Below are positions 20,556-31,832 of a stretch of 64,000 nt of DNA, piece by piece. Position 1 is the stretch's first letter. Each line of letters starts with the position of its first letter. The position numbers were made by a program, and so were the translations under genes. The notes under the pieces are model-generated. The model searched no databases and had not been told where the DNA came from. It worked only from the letters and a program-made list of their open reading frames with translations. Origin of the DNA: Diplonema papillatum (Eukaryota; Euglenozoa; Diplonemea; Diplonemida; Diplonemidae); contig JAPJBO010000442.1 of assembly GCA_030068145.1 (NCBI GenBank), forward strand, positions 1-64,000, read 5' to 3'.

Positions 20556-21206
20556 GGGGGCGCACTAAGGATTGGGGGGTGCAACGGGCAACGTCAACGT
20601 CTGCTAAATTTGGAAGGGGGGGGTCCTGTTTGGTGCACCTGGTGGCCGGGGACCCCCCCACCCTTTTTTCCGGGGACCCCCTTAAACGCGCTCTTTCGCG
20701 ATGGATCTTTCCACTCCGTCCTCAGTTCGTCTGTGAGGCCTGAAATTTGACGTGCAAAACACAGGCTGAAACCGGGAAAATCTGCCCTTTCGTGGTTTTC
20801 TTGGTGCCGTATTTTCGAAATTCTCTAAGTACGTTTCCCAGCGGATTTGCCTGAAAAACAGTTTTTGGGGGGCATTGGCATTTTGGGGAAAGCACATGGT
20901 AAATCGGCCCAATCGGCCCGAATTTTCACTTTTTGGGCCAGTTTTCCAGATTTTGGCTGATTTTTGAGTGCATTGCAGGAATCTTGGTTTTCGGGGAAAC
21001 TGACGTTGCTCAAAAGTTGCTAAGTACATTTCCCGCCCACAAAAGTGCAGGAAAACATTTTGGTGGGGAATGACCTTTTTTTCCGCAAAAGTGGGTTTCG
21101 ATTTCGAAAACGAGGAGAACGGATTCATCTGGAGGAAACAGAGTACCCACTCGGCACCGGGGGGTCTGGCAAACACCCCAAAAACAGCCCCCAAAACGAC
21201 CCCCCC
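20556..21206. other. Low-information stretch next to the inverted transposon
   Basis: It contains GGGGTGCAACG(G)GCAACGTCAAC and GCGCACTAAGG (about 20566-20602). The inverse of both occurs at about 23753-23797, hinting at the ends of a larger element that would enclose the transposon at 21207-22528. No gene is seen. Confidence 0.35.
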
Positions 21207-22528
21207 CCCCCTAGGGCTATGTAGGATGGAAACGTTGGAAACGTTTCCGTTTCCGTTTCCGTTTCCGTTTCCTTCTTTTTGGCGGTGGATGGAAACGCCG
21301 TTTCTTTTCAAAAGAAACGGCTGGTATGCCACTAGTATACTGGCTGAAGGTCCGACCGGAAATGTGTGTCGAACGGCGGACCCCGCAATCCAGTGGGAAA
21401 CCATGGACAAGGTGGCTCCGAAAAAGAGGGAGGAAAGAAGCATAAGAGTTGCGACCGCGTGGAGCAGACGCAACCACACGCATCCGGTTGTGATGACTTT
21501 GAGGTCTGCAGCTCTTTATACCAATGGCTGTTGTAGCGACGATGCTCTGTTATGCGAGGCCGTTGGCCAACGCGCTGAAGACGATCGGGAAAGCACATCC
21601 GCTTCCAATAATAGGCTATACAGATACGGTCGTTCAGGACAGCGGGAGCACCGCCGCGCCACAGGCTACAAGACCGGGGTTTTTCGGCGGCGTAAGACAA
21701 AGAGGGAGTGCAATCAGCATCAGGAGGTGAGAAGGGCACACGTATGCCAGGGCAATGTTGAACCCGCCAGAAAAGCGATGGCCACGCAGTAACGTGTGCG
21801 CTAAACATCGCTTGCCACAGTGCACCTTGCATACGACGACGGGTGGCAACCGCCACCGGAAGGGGCACTATCGGGCGGTGTTGTCGGAGCATAGACAGCG
21901 ACGGCAGGAAGAACCCCACCGACAATGCAGAAGAGGACGGCAGATTCAAAAAGCCCCACTCGGCACGGCCGCCGATACAAGTAAACATGAGAACGTGGGT
22001 TGGAAGCAGCAGAGGACGAAGTGGTAGGCACAGAAGAGTGGAATCTGGTGTCAGAAAACCTCAGCATCCGCATGTGACGACATTCTGCATCATTAGCTTG
22101 TGGTTACCTATTTGCTCGTGTCAGATCGCCGATGAAAGAAAGCGGTGAGCATCAGCGACTGCTCTGCACAAACGAGACCGCGACGACACACAAGAAGGGG
22201 CCGAGCCAAGTCGAAGAACAGCCCAGGAAGGGCCCTGAAGAGTCAGAGAGCCCGCCAGAAGACGGAGGAAGAGAAGTGCCCGCTAGTAGATCAAAAGAAG
22301 AAGGTGATCCCGCCCTCTGAAAGGAAAGCCAAAATTTGGCTGGAAACGGACACCTGACGGACACACAGAAGGACCCGCGAAGTGGTATCCTATAGGACCC
22401 CTCAGCATGACCTTCCGGCGTTTCTTTTAAAAGAAACGGAAACGTTTCCGTTTCCGTTTCCGTTTCCGTTTCCATATTTCGAAAAAACTAAAAGAAACGG
22501 CGTTTCCATCCAACTTAGCCCTAGGGGG
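21207..22528 (-). mobile_element. DNA transposon with CCCTAGGG ends, copy 2 (inverted)
   Basis: This is the inverted partner of 16857-18178, about 3 kb away. It has the same terminal CCCTAGGGCTA and subterminal GGAAAC arrays. It lacks the CCCGCAAA tract but carries a small extra segment near 21842-21860. As a pair the copies form a 1.3-kb inverted repeat with a 3-kb loop. Confidence 0.8.
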
Positions 22529-22699
22529 GGTCAAAAGCTGTCAAAATAGGTCATTTTTTTGGGAACCACATAGGGGCTCCTAAAAGGCAATAAAATTTGG
22601 TAAACCGCCCCAGAACCGTATAGAAATGCCTAAAACATGCTTTTTGGCTGCTGAAGTGCCCCGAAAAGGCCTTTTTACGAGTGCCCAATTTTTGGACTC

Positions 22700-23556
22700 A
22701 GGGTGGACACCGTTTGGTACCGGTGTTCTTCTTTTTAGGTGACAACCCCAAAAATAGTGACAGCATGAACCGAAGAAGGAAAACAACACTGCCCAAACCT
22801 ATGTATTTTTACTCAAAAGACTTTCCTGAGAGTTGGGGATGGTGGGGCTTCGTAGGAGGCATCGACAAGCGACTCAATGAGGTACGGCTTCGTAACGTGC
22901 CGCCCCCTCGAGTCCTTGACGTCAGCGCCAGCTTTCGTAGTGGCCTGTGTCGTGTAGCGTGCTACCGCAAGCTGCAGATACCCTGCCCTGAGCTGCTATG
23001 TCGTGGCAGTCCTATGAATCCACCGCCGAACCTTTTCGTTCAAGTCCAGTTTTCTATTTTTGTTCAAGCTCAACGTGCGTTGGGGTTAGGTACCAGATAC
23101 ACACCCCGGTGACCAGTATTGTCTTCCGTGCGTGTGCAATGCGACCCTTTCGGGGTGGTGTACGAAAGGCGAACTTGAATAAAAGACACTGTCGCGTGCA
23201 TCCCTTCAACAAAAACGTTGGGATCTGGAAAATCCCACTACGGATGAGAGCATCTCATTGTTTTTCTCGGAAAGACATCGAACTTTGTGAATATCGCTCC
23301 AGCAGAAGTTCGGGGAAGAGCTGCTGCCTGCGGTGTCAACAACACCTCAGCTTGCGCAAGACCCAGAGAACCTTTTGGGACGTTGTTAACCATCCAGACG
23401 AGCAACGTTCATAGCTGCCTTCCTCCTGGGTGTCGTTTGCCCTTTTGTTGCTTCCATTTGTGGCTGCCTGCACGTGATTGTAGCCTCATCTTTGCATGGT
23501 ATGAACAGTGAAGCACACACACAGGCAGCTAGCCGGTACCAAACGGTGTCCACCCT
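22700..23556. mobile_element. Small TIR element of about 0.86 kb
   Basis: A 24-bp sequence AGGGTGGACACCGTTTGGTA plus CCGG at 22700-22723 is found inverted and exact at 23533-23556. No transposase frame lies between. The flanks show no clear target duplication. The 23557-23796 interval after it holds C/G runs and no gene. Confidence 0.7.
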
Positions 23557-23796
23557 AAAACCATCAACTAATACACCCCCCCCTGGGCCATTTTCCATGA
23601 AACTTTCCCCAAAAACACGTTTCCGGGCATTTCTGAGGCGGGTTGCATGTTTTTTTAGCCTTAAACTGCCGTTAAGTCTACAGGCTGAAAATGTCACCAT
23701 TTTGACGCAAAAAAAGACCTTTTGACCCCCCCTACCCCCCCAAAAAAAAGGGGGGTGCAACGTGCAACGGGGTCAACGTCCCTTAGTGCGCACCCT

Positions 23797-24270
23797 GGGG
23801 GGGGGGGGGGGGGGGGGGTTTGCAAGAACGTGCTTGGAATGGGTATGTGCTCAACACCGCACTGGTCCTGTCCGCGCCGTGTTTCGGTCCTTTAAGCCAC
23901 GGACACATAAGGCGGACCATCATCAGCGTGGAACCTGGATGTCTGCAGACAGGACTGCGGTGTGAGTCTGGTTTGTCAGGCGGCTGTTTGTAGCTCGTCA
24001 CAGCCAGGACCACCCGTGCTACTAGAGCACAGGCGAATCCGTCACGGGGAGAAGGCCCCTACAACCGTGTCTGAGCAATCAGTTAAAAAACTCAGGGCAC
24101 TCGCCCTGATTGGGACTGCGACTCGCTAGGCAGCACTGACCTGTCTTCTTTTTACGGTGGCAATCTGCGAAGTAAACTCCGCAGAGCACAGTGGACATGG
24201 GGTTGCCGTGTGCAGCACCAATGGTTGAAGTACCAAAAGGAAAAGAGTGTGGGGGGGGGGGGGGGGGGGT
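23797..24270 (+). repeat. G-run-flanked dispersed repeat, copy A
   Basis: About 430 bp from GGTTTGCAAGAACGTGCTTG to CCAAAAGGAAAAGAGTG lies between two runs of about 20 G. The same sequence is at 47742-48178, and its first 170 bp recurs at 48243-48410. Each copy has a G-run at its left end. The copy sits just downstream of the exon at 24317-24672, in its putative intron. Confidence 0.75.
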
Positions 24271-24316
24271 AGGTATATATCTATCTATAGATAGAAAGCT
24301 AACTAAAACTAAATAC

Positions 24317-24672
24317 CTCACAGTGCTGTGGTCATCACCAACTGCATGGTTGAAGCTAGCTATTTTGTCGCGTAGTCGGCTCTCGATGTGCTGTAGCCGA
24401 TCTTCAACAGAGCGCGCTTTTTCGTATGCCATCAGACGCTCTTTGTCATAGTTTTCGCCAGACTGGATAGGGCCCCTGCTTGGGCTTCCATAACCCTGCA
24501 GTCGATAATCCACTGGTTCTGTCTGTGTCTTCATGAGCTGCTCAATGTTGCCTTCAACTTCACCAGATACTTTCTTCTCCAGTGACTGTGGGGTTGGGTT
24601 AGTGCTGGCCTTGGTAGCTTTCTTAGCAAGCCTTACCCTTTTCAGGAGGGATGCTAGATTGTAGTATCTCAT
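24317..24672 (-). CDS. First exon of an unidentified coiled-coil protein
   Basis: The frame starts at an ATG (MRYYNLASLLKRVRLAKKA), giving a basic amphipathic N-terminus. It continues through a charged region with heptad-like spacing (ERLMAYEKARSVEDRLQHIESRLRDKIASF) and ends at VGDDHSTVR, where the minus strand reads GAG followed by GTATTTAG, a plausible splice donor. Beyond the donor the frame runs into a microsatellite and the G-run repeat, so the exon end at 24317 is preferred over read-through. About 118 codons are visible. No family is recognised. The start and donor are inference; later exons are not identified. Confidence 0.5.
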
Positions 24673-26234
24673 GTTGTCTTCGAGGGGACAACAACTATTT
24701 GAGGATACTTGTTTTGCGCCCTTGTCGGCTCATGTGTAATAAATCGTTTTGACAAGGCTCTTCTTGTGATTTTATGCTCCAAGTACCTTTCACTAAGGCT
24801 GATTGTGCACTCAGAACTGTGTTGTCACTTCTTCAAGGGTTATCCACAAGAATGCAAAGCTTTTGTGAACACATGCAAGGAGCAGTACAGGAATCATTGA
24901 TGCCACTAGCTATGTTCTGCTGATGCATTAAGAGTTGTTTCTATGAGACAGCTCTTTGTAGTGGTTTGCCATAACTCGTCATGTGCCTTCTGTGTTCTGT
25001 CATCACTCTCATCATCTGCACAGGCCCGCTTTCTGTTCAACAGTACTAGCATCACTCAGTCTTGCTTGGTCTTGTTTCTGTGTTTTTTTATCGATTGTAC
25101 CCTGGAACAGCAGTTAGACAGACACCTCAGTTCGGTTTGGTAACACTCTCTGCAACCCCTTGACCCCCGGCAGAATTTTGCTGGAAAGGGAGATGTTGGT
25201 AGGGGGTAGAGGTATGGGTAAAAATGAAGCTGAAGGTTCACTTGACTACACAACAAGCGGAATGCCTGTGATTCCACACATCAGGCAGATCAGGAAGAGC
25301 TTTTCCAGTTCCCCAAAAGAAAATTGCATACATCAAGGTCATTTTCTAATGAATAAAGTGTTTCCTCCAAACTGACTTTAGCTTTTTTGCAGTCATCCAC
25401 TTGTGCTCGTAAGCGCAACATCTGAGTGAGTTTAATTGTATGCCTCATCTGCAACGCACTAGCACATCCACTTGTGCTGGAGTGTTGTGGCCCAGGCCAA
25501 TCGGATCAGGCATTATTCTTTGAACATGAAGTGAAAGACCACTAATATCTGACGAGTTGAAGTGAGGAATGTCTAAGAGGTGCAAAGCATCAGCACCGGA
25601 TATGTCCCTGCTATTTGGGCACTAAGGTGTGGGGGATTTTGCATGGGGGTTGGTTCAAAAGCCAGTGCCCTAATTTGAGAGGTACATGCACCCAGAACTC
25701 TTTCAGTAGTGAGTGCCTGAGGACTGTGCTACGGCATGGAATTGGTGGGCTTGCACGGTGTCTTTGTCAGCCACCAGAATCATGCATCCCCTGGCGGTCT
25801 TAACAGATGTGTTTGGCATTTTCTCGCCTTCCATTGAAACACCACGCTTTTTCCTTTGGCCATTTGACTCCATACGGTGCACGGTTTTTTAATCCCCTGA
25901 CCTGAGTGGTGCAAGCAACACACTTTTTACAAAGCATACATTGTCACCGATGTCATGGAGGGCTAAATCCAGGCGAATGACACCATCTGCACAACTGGCG
26001 AAGTTGTTTTTGTCTTCATCTGAAATTGTGTTGATCATTCAAATTGTGAGGTTATTCAGTTTTGTGTGCACCTAGTCTCTGGTTGGCCGGTGAGGCTTAA
26101 TAAAGTGGAGGCTGGAATAATGATGGGATTGGGTTTTTGAAACGATGTGCCTAAACGGGCCCAGCAATGGATGTTCTGTGAAATAAAGACGGTCTGGCCT
26201 TTGTAAGTATTGGAACGGGGACTGAATTGCATAC
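24673..26234. other. Probable intergenic or intronic DNA
   Basis: No long frame, no repeat and no match to other parts of the window. The lower end may include further small exons of the FG protein whose first exon is at 26593-27178, but none can be fixed. Confidence 0.4.
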
Positions 26235-26309
26235 CCAAGAATCGCTCGCATTCCTCGGCAATTTCCTTCAACGTTTTTGTCTTCCAAGAGGCAGGAAGTT
26301 CAGTGGTCA
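26235..26309 (-). CDS. Candidate internal exon downstream of an FG nucleoporin exon
   Basis: On the minus strand a 75-nt stretch coding for VTTELPASWKTKTLKEIAEE and a few more residues is bounded by AATCTCACAG upstream (acceptor-like) and GGTATGC downstream (donor-like). The helical, charged character would fit the structured C-terminal part that follows FG repeats in Nup54/58/62-type proteins. The link to the exon at 26593-27178 is inferred from position and strand only. Confidence 0.35.
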
Positions 26310-26592
26310 CTGTGAGATTGAATGTCGAAATGTGGTTGGTAGTACACGCCACTTCGGGCAGTCTGGGCATTCTATTGCAGGGAGCTTGTCACAGGTTGGG
26401 TTGTCAGCAGAGAGGCATCGAGGTGAAAGCAGCGCTGCACGTGAGTATGCAGTGAGAAAGGTGGAAATGGTGTCTGTCTTTAGATATCTGTAGTGGCTTG
26501 TCTATTGGATGGGTGTCTGCAAAGAACCCCAAACCCACAGATGGCAAACCCTACTTATGGCCCAGTAAAAGTTGTGTTTCTGTGGGTGATAC

Positions 26593-27178
26593 CTGATCCT
26601 GCAGCAGATGTTCCAAACCCCCCTCCAACAGCAGTGGAGGCAGCACTGAAGCTAGCTGATGATGCTCCTGGGATGCCCCCAGTTAACCCTGCTGCAGTTG
26701 TTCCTGTGGTTGCTCCACCAAAGCCAGCACCAGCAGATGCTGCACTGCTGCTTGCTCCAAAGCTGCCAAAGCCGCTGGATGATGATCCGCTGCTTGCAGC
26801 TGCACCAAAACCTCCGAAGTTGCTGCTAGATGATGCTCCACTACTGGCACCAAAGCTACCACTTGCAGCAGCAGGCGCTGCCCCGCTACCTGTGCTAAAA
26901 CCACCGAACCCGCTTGAAGACGCCCCACTGCTTGCACCGAACCCTCCGAAGCCAGATGCACTGCTTCCTGCTGAGCTGTTTGCGCCAAAGCTTCCGAACC
27001 CACCACCGCTTGATGCACTACTTGCACCACCTGCACCAAAACTACCAAATCCACCAGCAGCTGGTGCACTGCTGCTTGCTGCACCAAAGCCACCAAAGCC
27101 TGACGCAGAGCTGCTTGCACCAAAACCACCCGAGCTGCTGGAACTGCTTCCAAAGCCTGTGAAACTGCCGAAGGCCAT
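26593..27178 (-). CDS. FG-repeat nucleoporin, N-terminal exon
   Basis: The protein starts MAFGSFTGFG at an ATG in ACAATGG context. For about 195 residues it is almost entirely Gly, Phe, Ser and Ala, with repeated GFGGFG, GSFGA and FGASS motifs spaced every 8-15 residues. This is the signature of the intrinsically disordered FG domain that lines the nuclear pore channel and binds transport receptors. The frame ends at GTSAAGSG, where the minus strand reads GATCAG followed by GTATCACC, a likely donor. The upstream in-frame GTG is not taken as start. Which nucleoporin it is cannot be told from FG repeats alone. It is distinct from the larger FG gene at 59-63 kb, having shorter spacers and no KR-rich segment. 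Confidence 0.75.
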
Positions 27179-27766
27179 ATTGTTTCCCACCCGGGCAAAC
27201 TACGGCCCTGCTGAGGCAGCCACACTGTGTCGATATTCGGCTGAAGAGGGAAATACTGCTGCCAACAGAGAGAGAGTTTCACATGATGACCTGATAGTTT
27301 CCTTCACTTATTCAAAACAGGACACAAGTCTTCTTGCTGCTCCCCTACAGGAGCTTGAGTGTGGTGTGAAGATGCTCGACACAGCTGGAAGCACCAGGGC
27401 AGCGCCCATTCGAGTTCGTGCAGAAGCCTCGCGGGTGGTGCACCTCTGGATCCGGATCCTCGGTGTGAGGGGAGGGCGATTTGCCAAGTCTGAGGAGAAC
27501 GCATGTTACCTCATGTACGCTAAACCTACTGAATACTCAGGAACCACATTCCGCTAGTTTTACAAGTGGCTGCCGGTGCAAAGTACATGTCCACCCAGTA
27601 CCCCTCTCATAGCTGTGGACGTGCTGCTGGGGCCATGCAGGCTGAGAGAGTATCTTTGAGAAGCAACGACTGCACTTTTTTCCCCCTCGACTGGCACGAA
27701 TATCGGGACGGCTAGAGCTTGTCCTTGGAGAGACAATGCAATAGGACTACTACTACAGATGTTTAT

Positions 27767-27966
27767 CATGCAGGGTCAAAACCTTGTGTCTTTTTAAAAC
27801 GCTCCGGCGGGGCCGATGGAGCCCTAAAAAAATTTTCGGAAAAAAAAATTTGCTCAACTTCCTCAAAAATTACTGCAGAGTTTGTTCCAAACTTTTAAAA
27901 TTCAAAAAACCCATTTTTTTTTTTTTTTGCCATTTTCAAAAAGACACAAGGTTTAGACCCTGCATG
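27767..27966. mobile_element. 200-bp MITE with TTAT target duplication
   Basis: Terminal inverted repeats start CATGCAGGGTCAAAACCTTG and continue TGTCTTTTT (27767-27795); the other end matches with one base missing and one changed. TTAT stands on both sides (27763-27766 and 27967-27970). The interior is AT-rich and non-coding. One end alone is also found at 61273-61308. Confidence 0.85.
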
Positions 27967-28354
27967 TTATGCAAAAGAAAAAGTGGTTGGTTTGCACAAG
28001 AATTGAACAACTATCCTTGTGATCAGCAAGTGTTGTAAACTCCAGACGCTGCCAGATATAGACTGACAACACTCCTTGGCAGGTGACTGCCAAGGGTGGT
28101 GGTGCCACGAAGAAATTGTACCAACACTCCACATGCAGTTTGAGCTGTGCTGCATCTCAATAAGGAGCCCCCATTTCAAGAAAGCATGCGAGTATGTCGC
28201 TGGTAATTTGCCCAATGGATCTAGTGTGATAGTTCCTACAGCACACAGGAGACAATGCTGGGACGGTGTGCTCAACACGGGATGCATGCACGTAGAATCG
28301 TGTGTAGTTTGGAATCCCTTTTAGAAACGAAGCCGAAGAAAGCCAAGGGTTGGA

Positions 28355-28942
28355 CTAGTGAGCCGGTCTTGTGGCTTGAGGAATGACGGTGATACTGGAC
28401 ACATCAAGGAGAGGCCGGAGCTCTGCAAGTCCACCGTGGTTGTCTGGGTTGCAGAGCGGTTCCTTCCCATGCTTGAAGGCGGGGAGTTTTTGGCAGCGGA
28501 TGTAGTTGTGCGCTCTGTCCGGGTCGGGGATTTTGTAGTGTGCAACGGAACCTGTTGAGGCATGGAAGAACACCCAGTAGTATGTCAAGCCGAAGACCAT
28601 GAAGTAGAAGAAGGGATATGGGAATGCTTTCTCGTCGTGGACCGTTGGCTCCTGGTTCCGCGGAATGAGCGGCCTGGTCTGTTTAATTTTGTCTGCAGCA
28701 CGGAAGTTCAGATCGTCTGCTTGGAACATAAAGGTGCGCGGTCGGAGGCTATACTGCGGGTTGCCATGTGCCCGTCGGTCGGCCATTTGCTTGCGGTACT
28801 TCGCGAAAACGCCATCGAACCTTTCCTGCTGCAAATGCGCCTCGCTCGGTCGTTTCGAAGGAATGAATTTAACTTCGGGTGCATCTTCCAAGTAGACCCG
28901 ATGGGTGTAGTGGCCCAGCCTGCACGCTGACCGCCGCATCAT
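28355..28942 (-). CDS. Small one-pass membrane protein of unknown family
   Basis: The frame codes for about 195 residues from MMRRSACRLGHYTHRVYLED. The first 105 or so residues are basic and soluble, and one hydrophobic segment follows near residues 107-128 (FPYPFFYFMVFGLTYYWVFF). A C-terminal 65 residues then carry several Pro, His and Cys. The frame is open upstream for 39 more codons to another ATG, but an acceptor-like ACTCAG lies there, so the ATG pair at 28942/28939 is preferred. Size, basic N-terminus and single membrane span would suit a small subunit of a mitochondrial membrane complex, but no family is recognised. The frame closes with a stop after TRPAH. Confidence 0.6.
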   Translation of the reverse strand: MMRRSACRLGHYTHRVYLEDAPEVKFIPSKRPSEAHLQQERFDGVFAKYRKQMADRRAHGNPQYSLRPRTFMFQADDLNFRAADKIKQTRPLIPRNQEPTVHDEKAFPYPFFYFMVFGLTYYWVFFHASTGSVAHYKIPDPDRAHNYIRCQKLPAFKHGKEPLCNPDNHGGLAELRPLLDVSSITVIPQATRPAH

Positions 28943-29059
28943 GCTATTGTCCTTTGGCTCTCCTTTTTCCTGAGTATTTTTGACGTATCCACTGGTCCTA
29001 AGCATATAGAGAAACGATGAGGAAGAAAGGTGCTTCCCACTTATCTCAAACTGTGGCAT

Positions 29060-31040
29060 TAGATACTATGCTAGGTTTCGATAATCCGCATCTGAAGATC
29101 TGCCCGACTCTCTTTGGACTATGAGTGACCACTTGTGTCATCTGTGTCCAATGGCAAATGATCACATGTGATCCCATGTCCATGAGCATGGTTGTGATGG
29201 TGCAAGAATCATCCTGTCTGCCGAAGATAATTTCAGAGCTCGAACGAATGTGTGTTCAAACTTCTAGCGTTTATTGTGGTTTAGAGGTTCAAACTTCTCT
29301 CAGAGGTTCTCCCCAGTCACACACACTCCCGATTTAGCCAGGCTCTTCGCCACCAGTGCTAAGGTGCTTAGAAGAAGAAGAAGACGATCGCTACTGAGTG
29401 AAAGCGTTGCGCAACACAGGAAAGCTTTGTGGCAGTTTTAGGAACGCTTCTGAAGCCGGATGTGTGTCAAGGAACCCGTGTTTTGGGGAAGTGATGTCGC
29501 CTCCACTACAAGTTACAGTGATCGTTTTCATGAACATTGGCCAGTGTCAGAGTAACACTGAAAAACGAATTTCGGTACTTTGGCTAGTGGGATTTCGGGT
29601 GTCCCGTGTTGTAACAGTCTCCTTCTTGAGGTGCTGTGCTCTTCTCCGAAATGCTCTGACAAGGCATTTCTCCCATGGTGCTGATGCTGCTGATGGGAGT
29701 GAACGTGAAGTGAGGACGTGGAAGTGTGAGCACAAAGTGAAGCTTGTGAAGTGAGAATGAGTGAAAAAGGTACCAGCCACAACACACAACTGTACCATAG
29801 AGTAGGATAGTTCCAGACAGGCACGACCATTTTGGCTACGACCAGGACAGGCACGACCATTTTGGCTACGATTTCCTATTCAGTGGTTCGGGTTCCAACT
29901 TACCTGGTGCTTTCAAAAAAAGACAAGGCAGTATACTTCGACCCGCAAACCCGGTATTGCGTCTTAGACTGAAAGAACTATTCGAAGTGTGGCCTTCACA
30001 ACGATGTCGTGTGAATGAAAGGAAAAGCCTGGAAAGCAAAAAAAATGAAAAGGAGCCAATTAAACACTAAGGCAGGTTGTGCCCAGAGGTCTTCATCAAG
30101 TGTCATTGCCTCATCATTTCTGCAGCCTGTGGCTGACTGAGAAATCGGGAAAAGGGTCCCTCTTACCAACTTCAGAAAGCACTCTCTCGTTCGGTATCCA
30201 GCCCCAGAGTGCCTCTCAACTGTTCCATCAGTAGTTGCCTACTTGCAAGAGAGCACGCCGAGAAAAAATGTGAAAGTGTGGTGTGCTTGTCAGTGTCGAG
30301 TACTCGCAAAATTCGAGGGAAAGAAACAGAAGTGTGAAGCCGAGAACACATAAAATAGAACGAATTGCCGAAAGGATGGGACAGGAGCAGGGAAACTGTC
30401 AGGCCACCCATCTATGAGTGGAAATATTATGCCTGGTCGCACGAGGAAAGTCACTCCCTCACGCGACAAGGCAGTCGTCTGACATCTCACTGGCTATGCT
30501 GTACACTGCTCATTGATTCATAAGAAAGGGGTGCGATGTTGGGGAACTCACACGCTAGGTTTCAATGGTCACTGCAACTGTCAACAGCTCAAACTGATGT
30601 GTACAAACACGGTCGCTTGAGAACTCGTTGTTAGTATTTCTAACAACTAGTGTTTGGACTGAAAAACAAGCCGCCTTTACCCTCAAGCCCGTCTACATCG
30701 GCAGGCTCTCGATGATTTGTGACGAAAGGAAAAAGACATCAGATCTCGTGCTGACAGAAAGGAAAGCTCACGTTGGAACGGAGCATATTGGACATCGCAG
30801 TGCGCTGAGTGGGCAACTGGTCAGTTGGCAGCAAAGCCTGCTGTGCAGCTCTATGACGAATGCCCTGGGCAGAGGTGAGCAGCCGAGTTGGCCTACCTTT
30901 TCCACAAGATTGGGTTGTGTTGGCATGCGCGTTGAGGTGGCAAGTTGCGTCAGGCTTGCAGGTTCAAGGAACACCTACCAGACGGTCGAACGTTGAGGAC
31001 GATGTTGCAGCAAACAGCAGAACTCCGAGGACACTACCCA
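29060..31040. other. Intergenic, no recognised gene
   Basis: Only a 26-bp tandem duplication (GACAGGCACGACCATTTTGG and six more bases, twice, 29816-29870) and a stray ACCCGCAAACCCGG (29941-29954) stand out. No coding frame with convincing composition is present. Confidence 0.5.
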
Positions 31041-31832
31041 CTAGTTGTACGAGTCAGAGCGAGCCAGTTGCACCTTCAAGTGTGCTCCTCCGATGACCTC
31101 ACCTTCATAGCCATCCAGGTTGAGCGCACCTTGCGCGTCCTCTGAAGTTTTGAATTTCACCCACGCGCTGCAGCCCCGAGTAGTCACCTTCAGCACACCA
31201 GGGTAGTTGGTTGTGAGGGTGAGGATGCCAGCTTCGGTGAGGTTGACAGCATTCGTGCTTTGAATGAAAAGCGTTGCGGATGCGGGAGGTTTGCCTGTGT
31301 AGTAACCGCCTTTGCCACCACCAGCACCAAATTCCCCTCTCCCGCCGCTCGCAACAGGACCGAACCCTCCACGACCATGGCTGTGTGATTGGAATTCCCT
31401 GGGTTCGTGCGCTTCTTCGTGCTGGTGATGTGGTGCTGGCGTGGTGCTGTATGGTGCATACCGTTGAGATATCATGGGTTGTTGCAGCGGTTGCTGTTGT
31501 TGCGGCACCGAGTAATCCTCGTTGGAATCAACGCTTTTGTCTGTTTTGATTGCACGGCTCGCCTGAGATGCGTGCGAGACAGACAAGAGAGTCGATGATC
31601 CCCATTCAAACGGCAGAGTACATAGAGTTGCTTTGGCATAACCCGCATTCTGAGGTGTGTCAAACTTGGCGAAGCAAACAGGTGGTCGTGCTCGACCCCG
31701 CGCACTCTTGTCATACATCAGATTTGCATGCTCGAACCCAGGAAAAGTGCAGAGCAACAAGTACACTTCATGCCGTGTCGCTCCTGCTGGGAGCCCAATA
31801 ATGTGCAGTGTCGAGTTCTCAAGTTCTGCCAT
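31041..31832 (-). CDS. RNA-binding protein with two RRM domains, RBPMS/Whi3-like
   Basis: An intact frame of 263 codons starts MAELENSTLHIIGLPAG and stops after ARSDSYN. RRM 1 spans about residues 7-86, with RNP2 LHIIGL and RNP1 PPVCFAKF; the phrase REVYLLL-type helix then FPGFE is typical of the RBPMS/Couch-potato and yeast Whi3 class. RRM 2 spans about 186-258 (ATLFIQ and SAWVKFKT). The linker (90-185) is Gln/Pro/His-rich, then a Gly/Arg RGG-like stretch. Family members bind mRNA in the cytoplasm and control stability or translation. The gene seems intronless or is a single large exon. Confidence in the RRM call is high; the exact orthology is uncertain. Confidence 0.85.
   Translation of the reverse strand: MAELENSTLHIIGLPAGATRHEVYLLLCTFPGFEHANLMYDKSARGRARPPVCFAKFDTPQNAGYAKATLCTLPFEWGSSTLLSVSHASQASRAIKTDKSVDSNEDYSVPQQQQPLQQPMISQRYAPYSTTPAPHHQHEEAHEPREFQSHSHGRGGFGPVASGGRGEFGAGGGKGGYYTGKPPASATLFIQSTNAVNLTEAGILTLTTNYPGVLKVTTRGCSAWVKFKTSEDAQGALNLDGYEGEVIGGAHLKVQLARSDSYN

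Noticed and set aside
20562..23797. Large element bounded by GCGCACTAAGG and its inverse
   Set aside because: The match is short and lies in G/C-run context; nested elements inside could explain the spacing by chance. Kept only as a hint.
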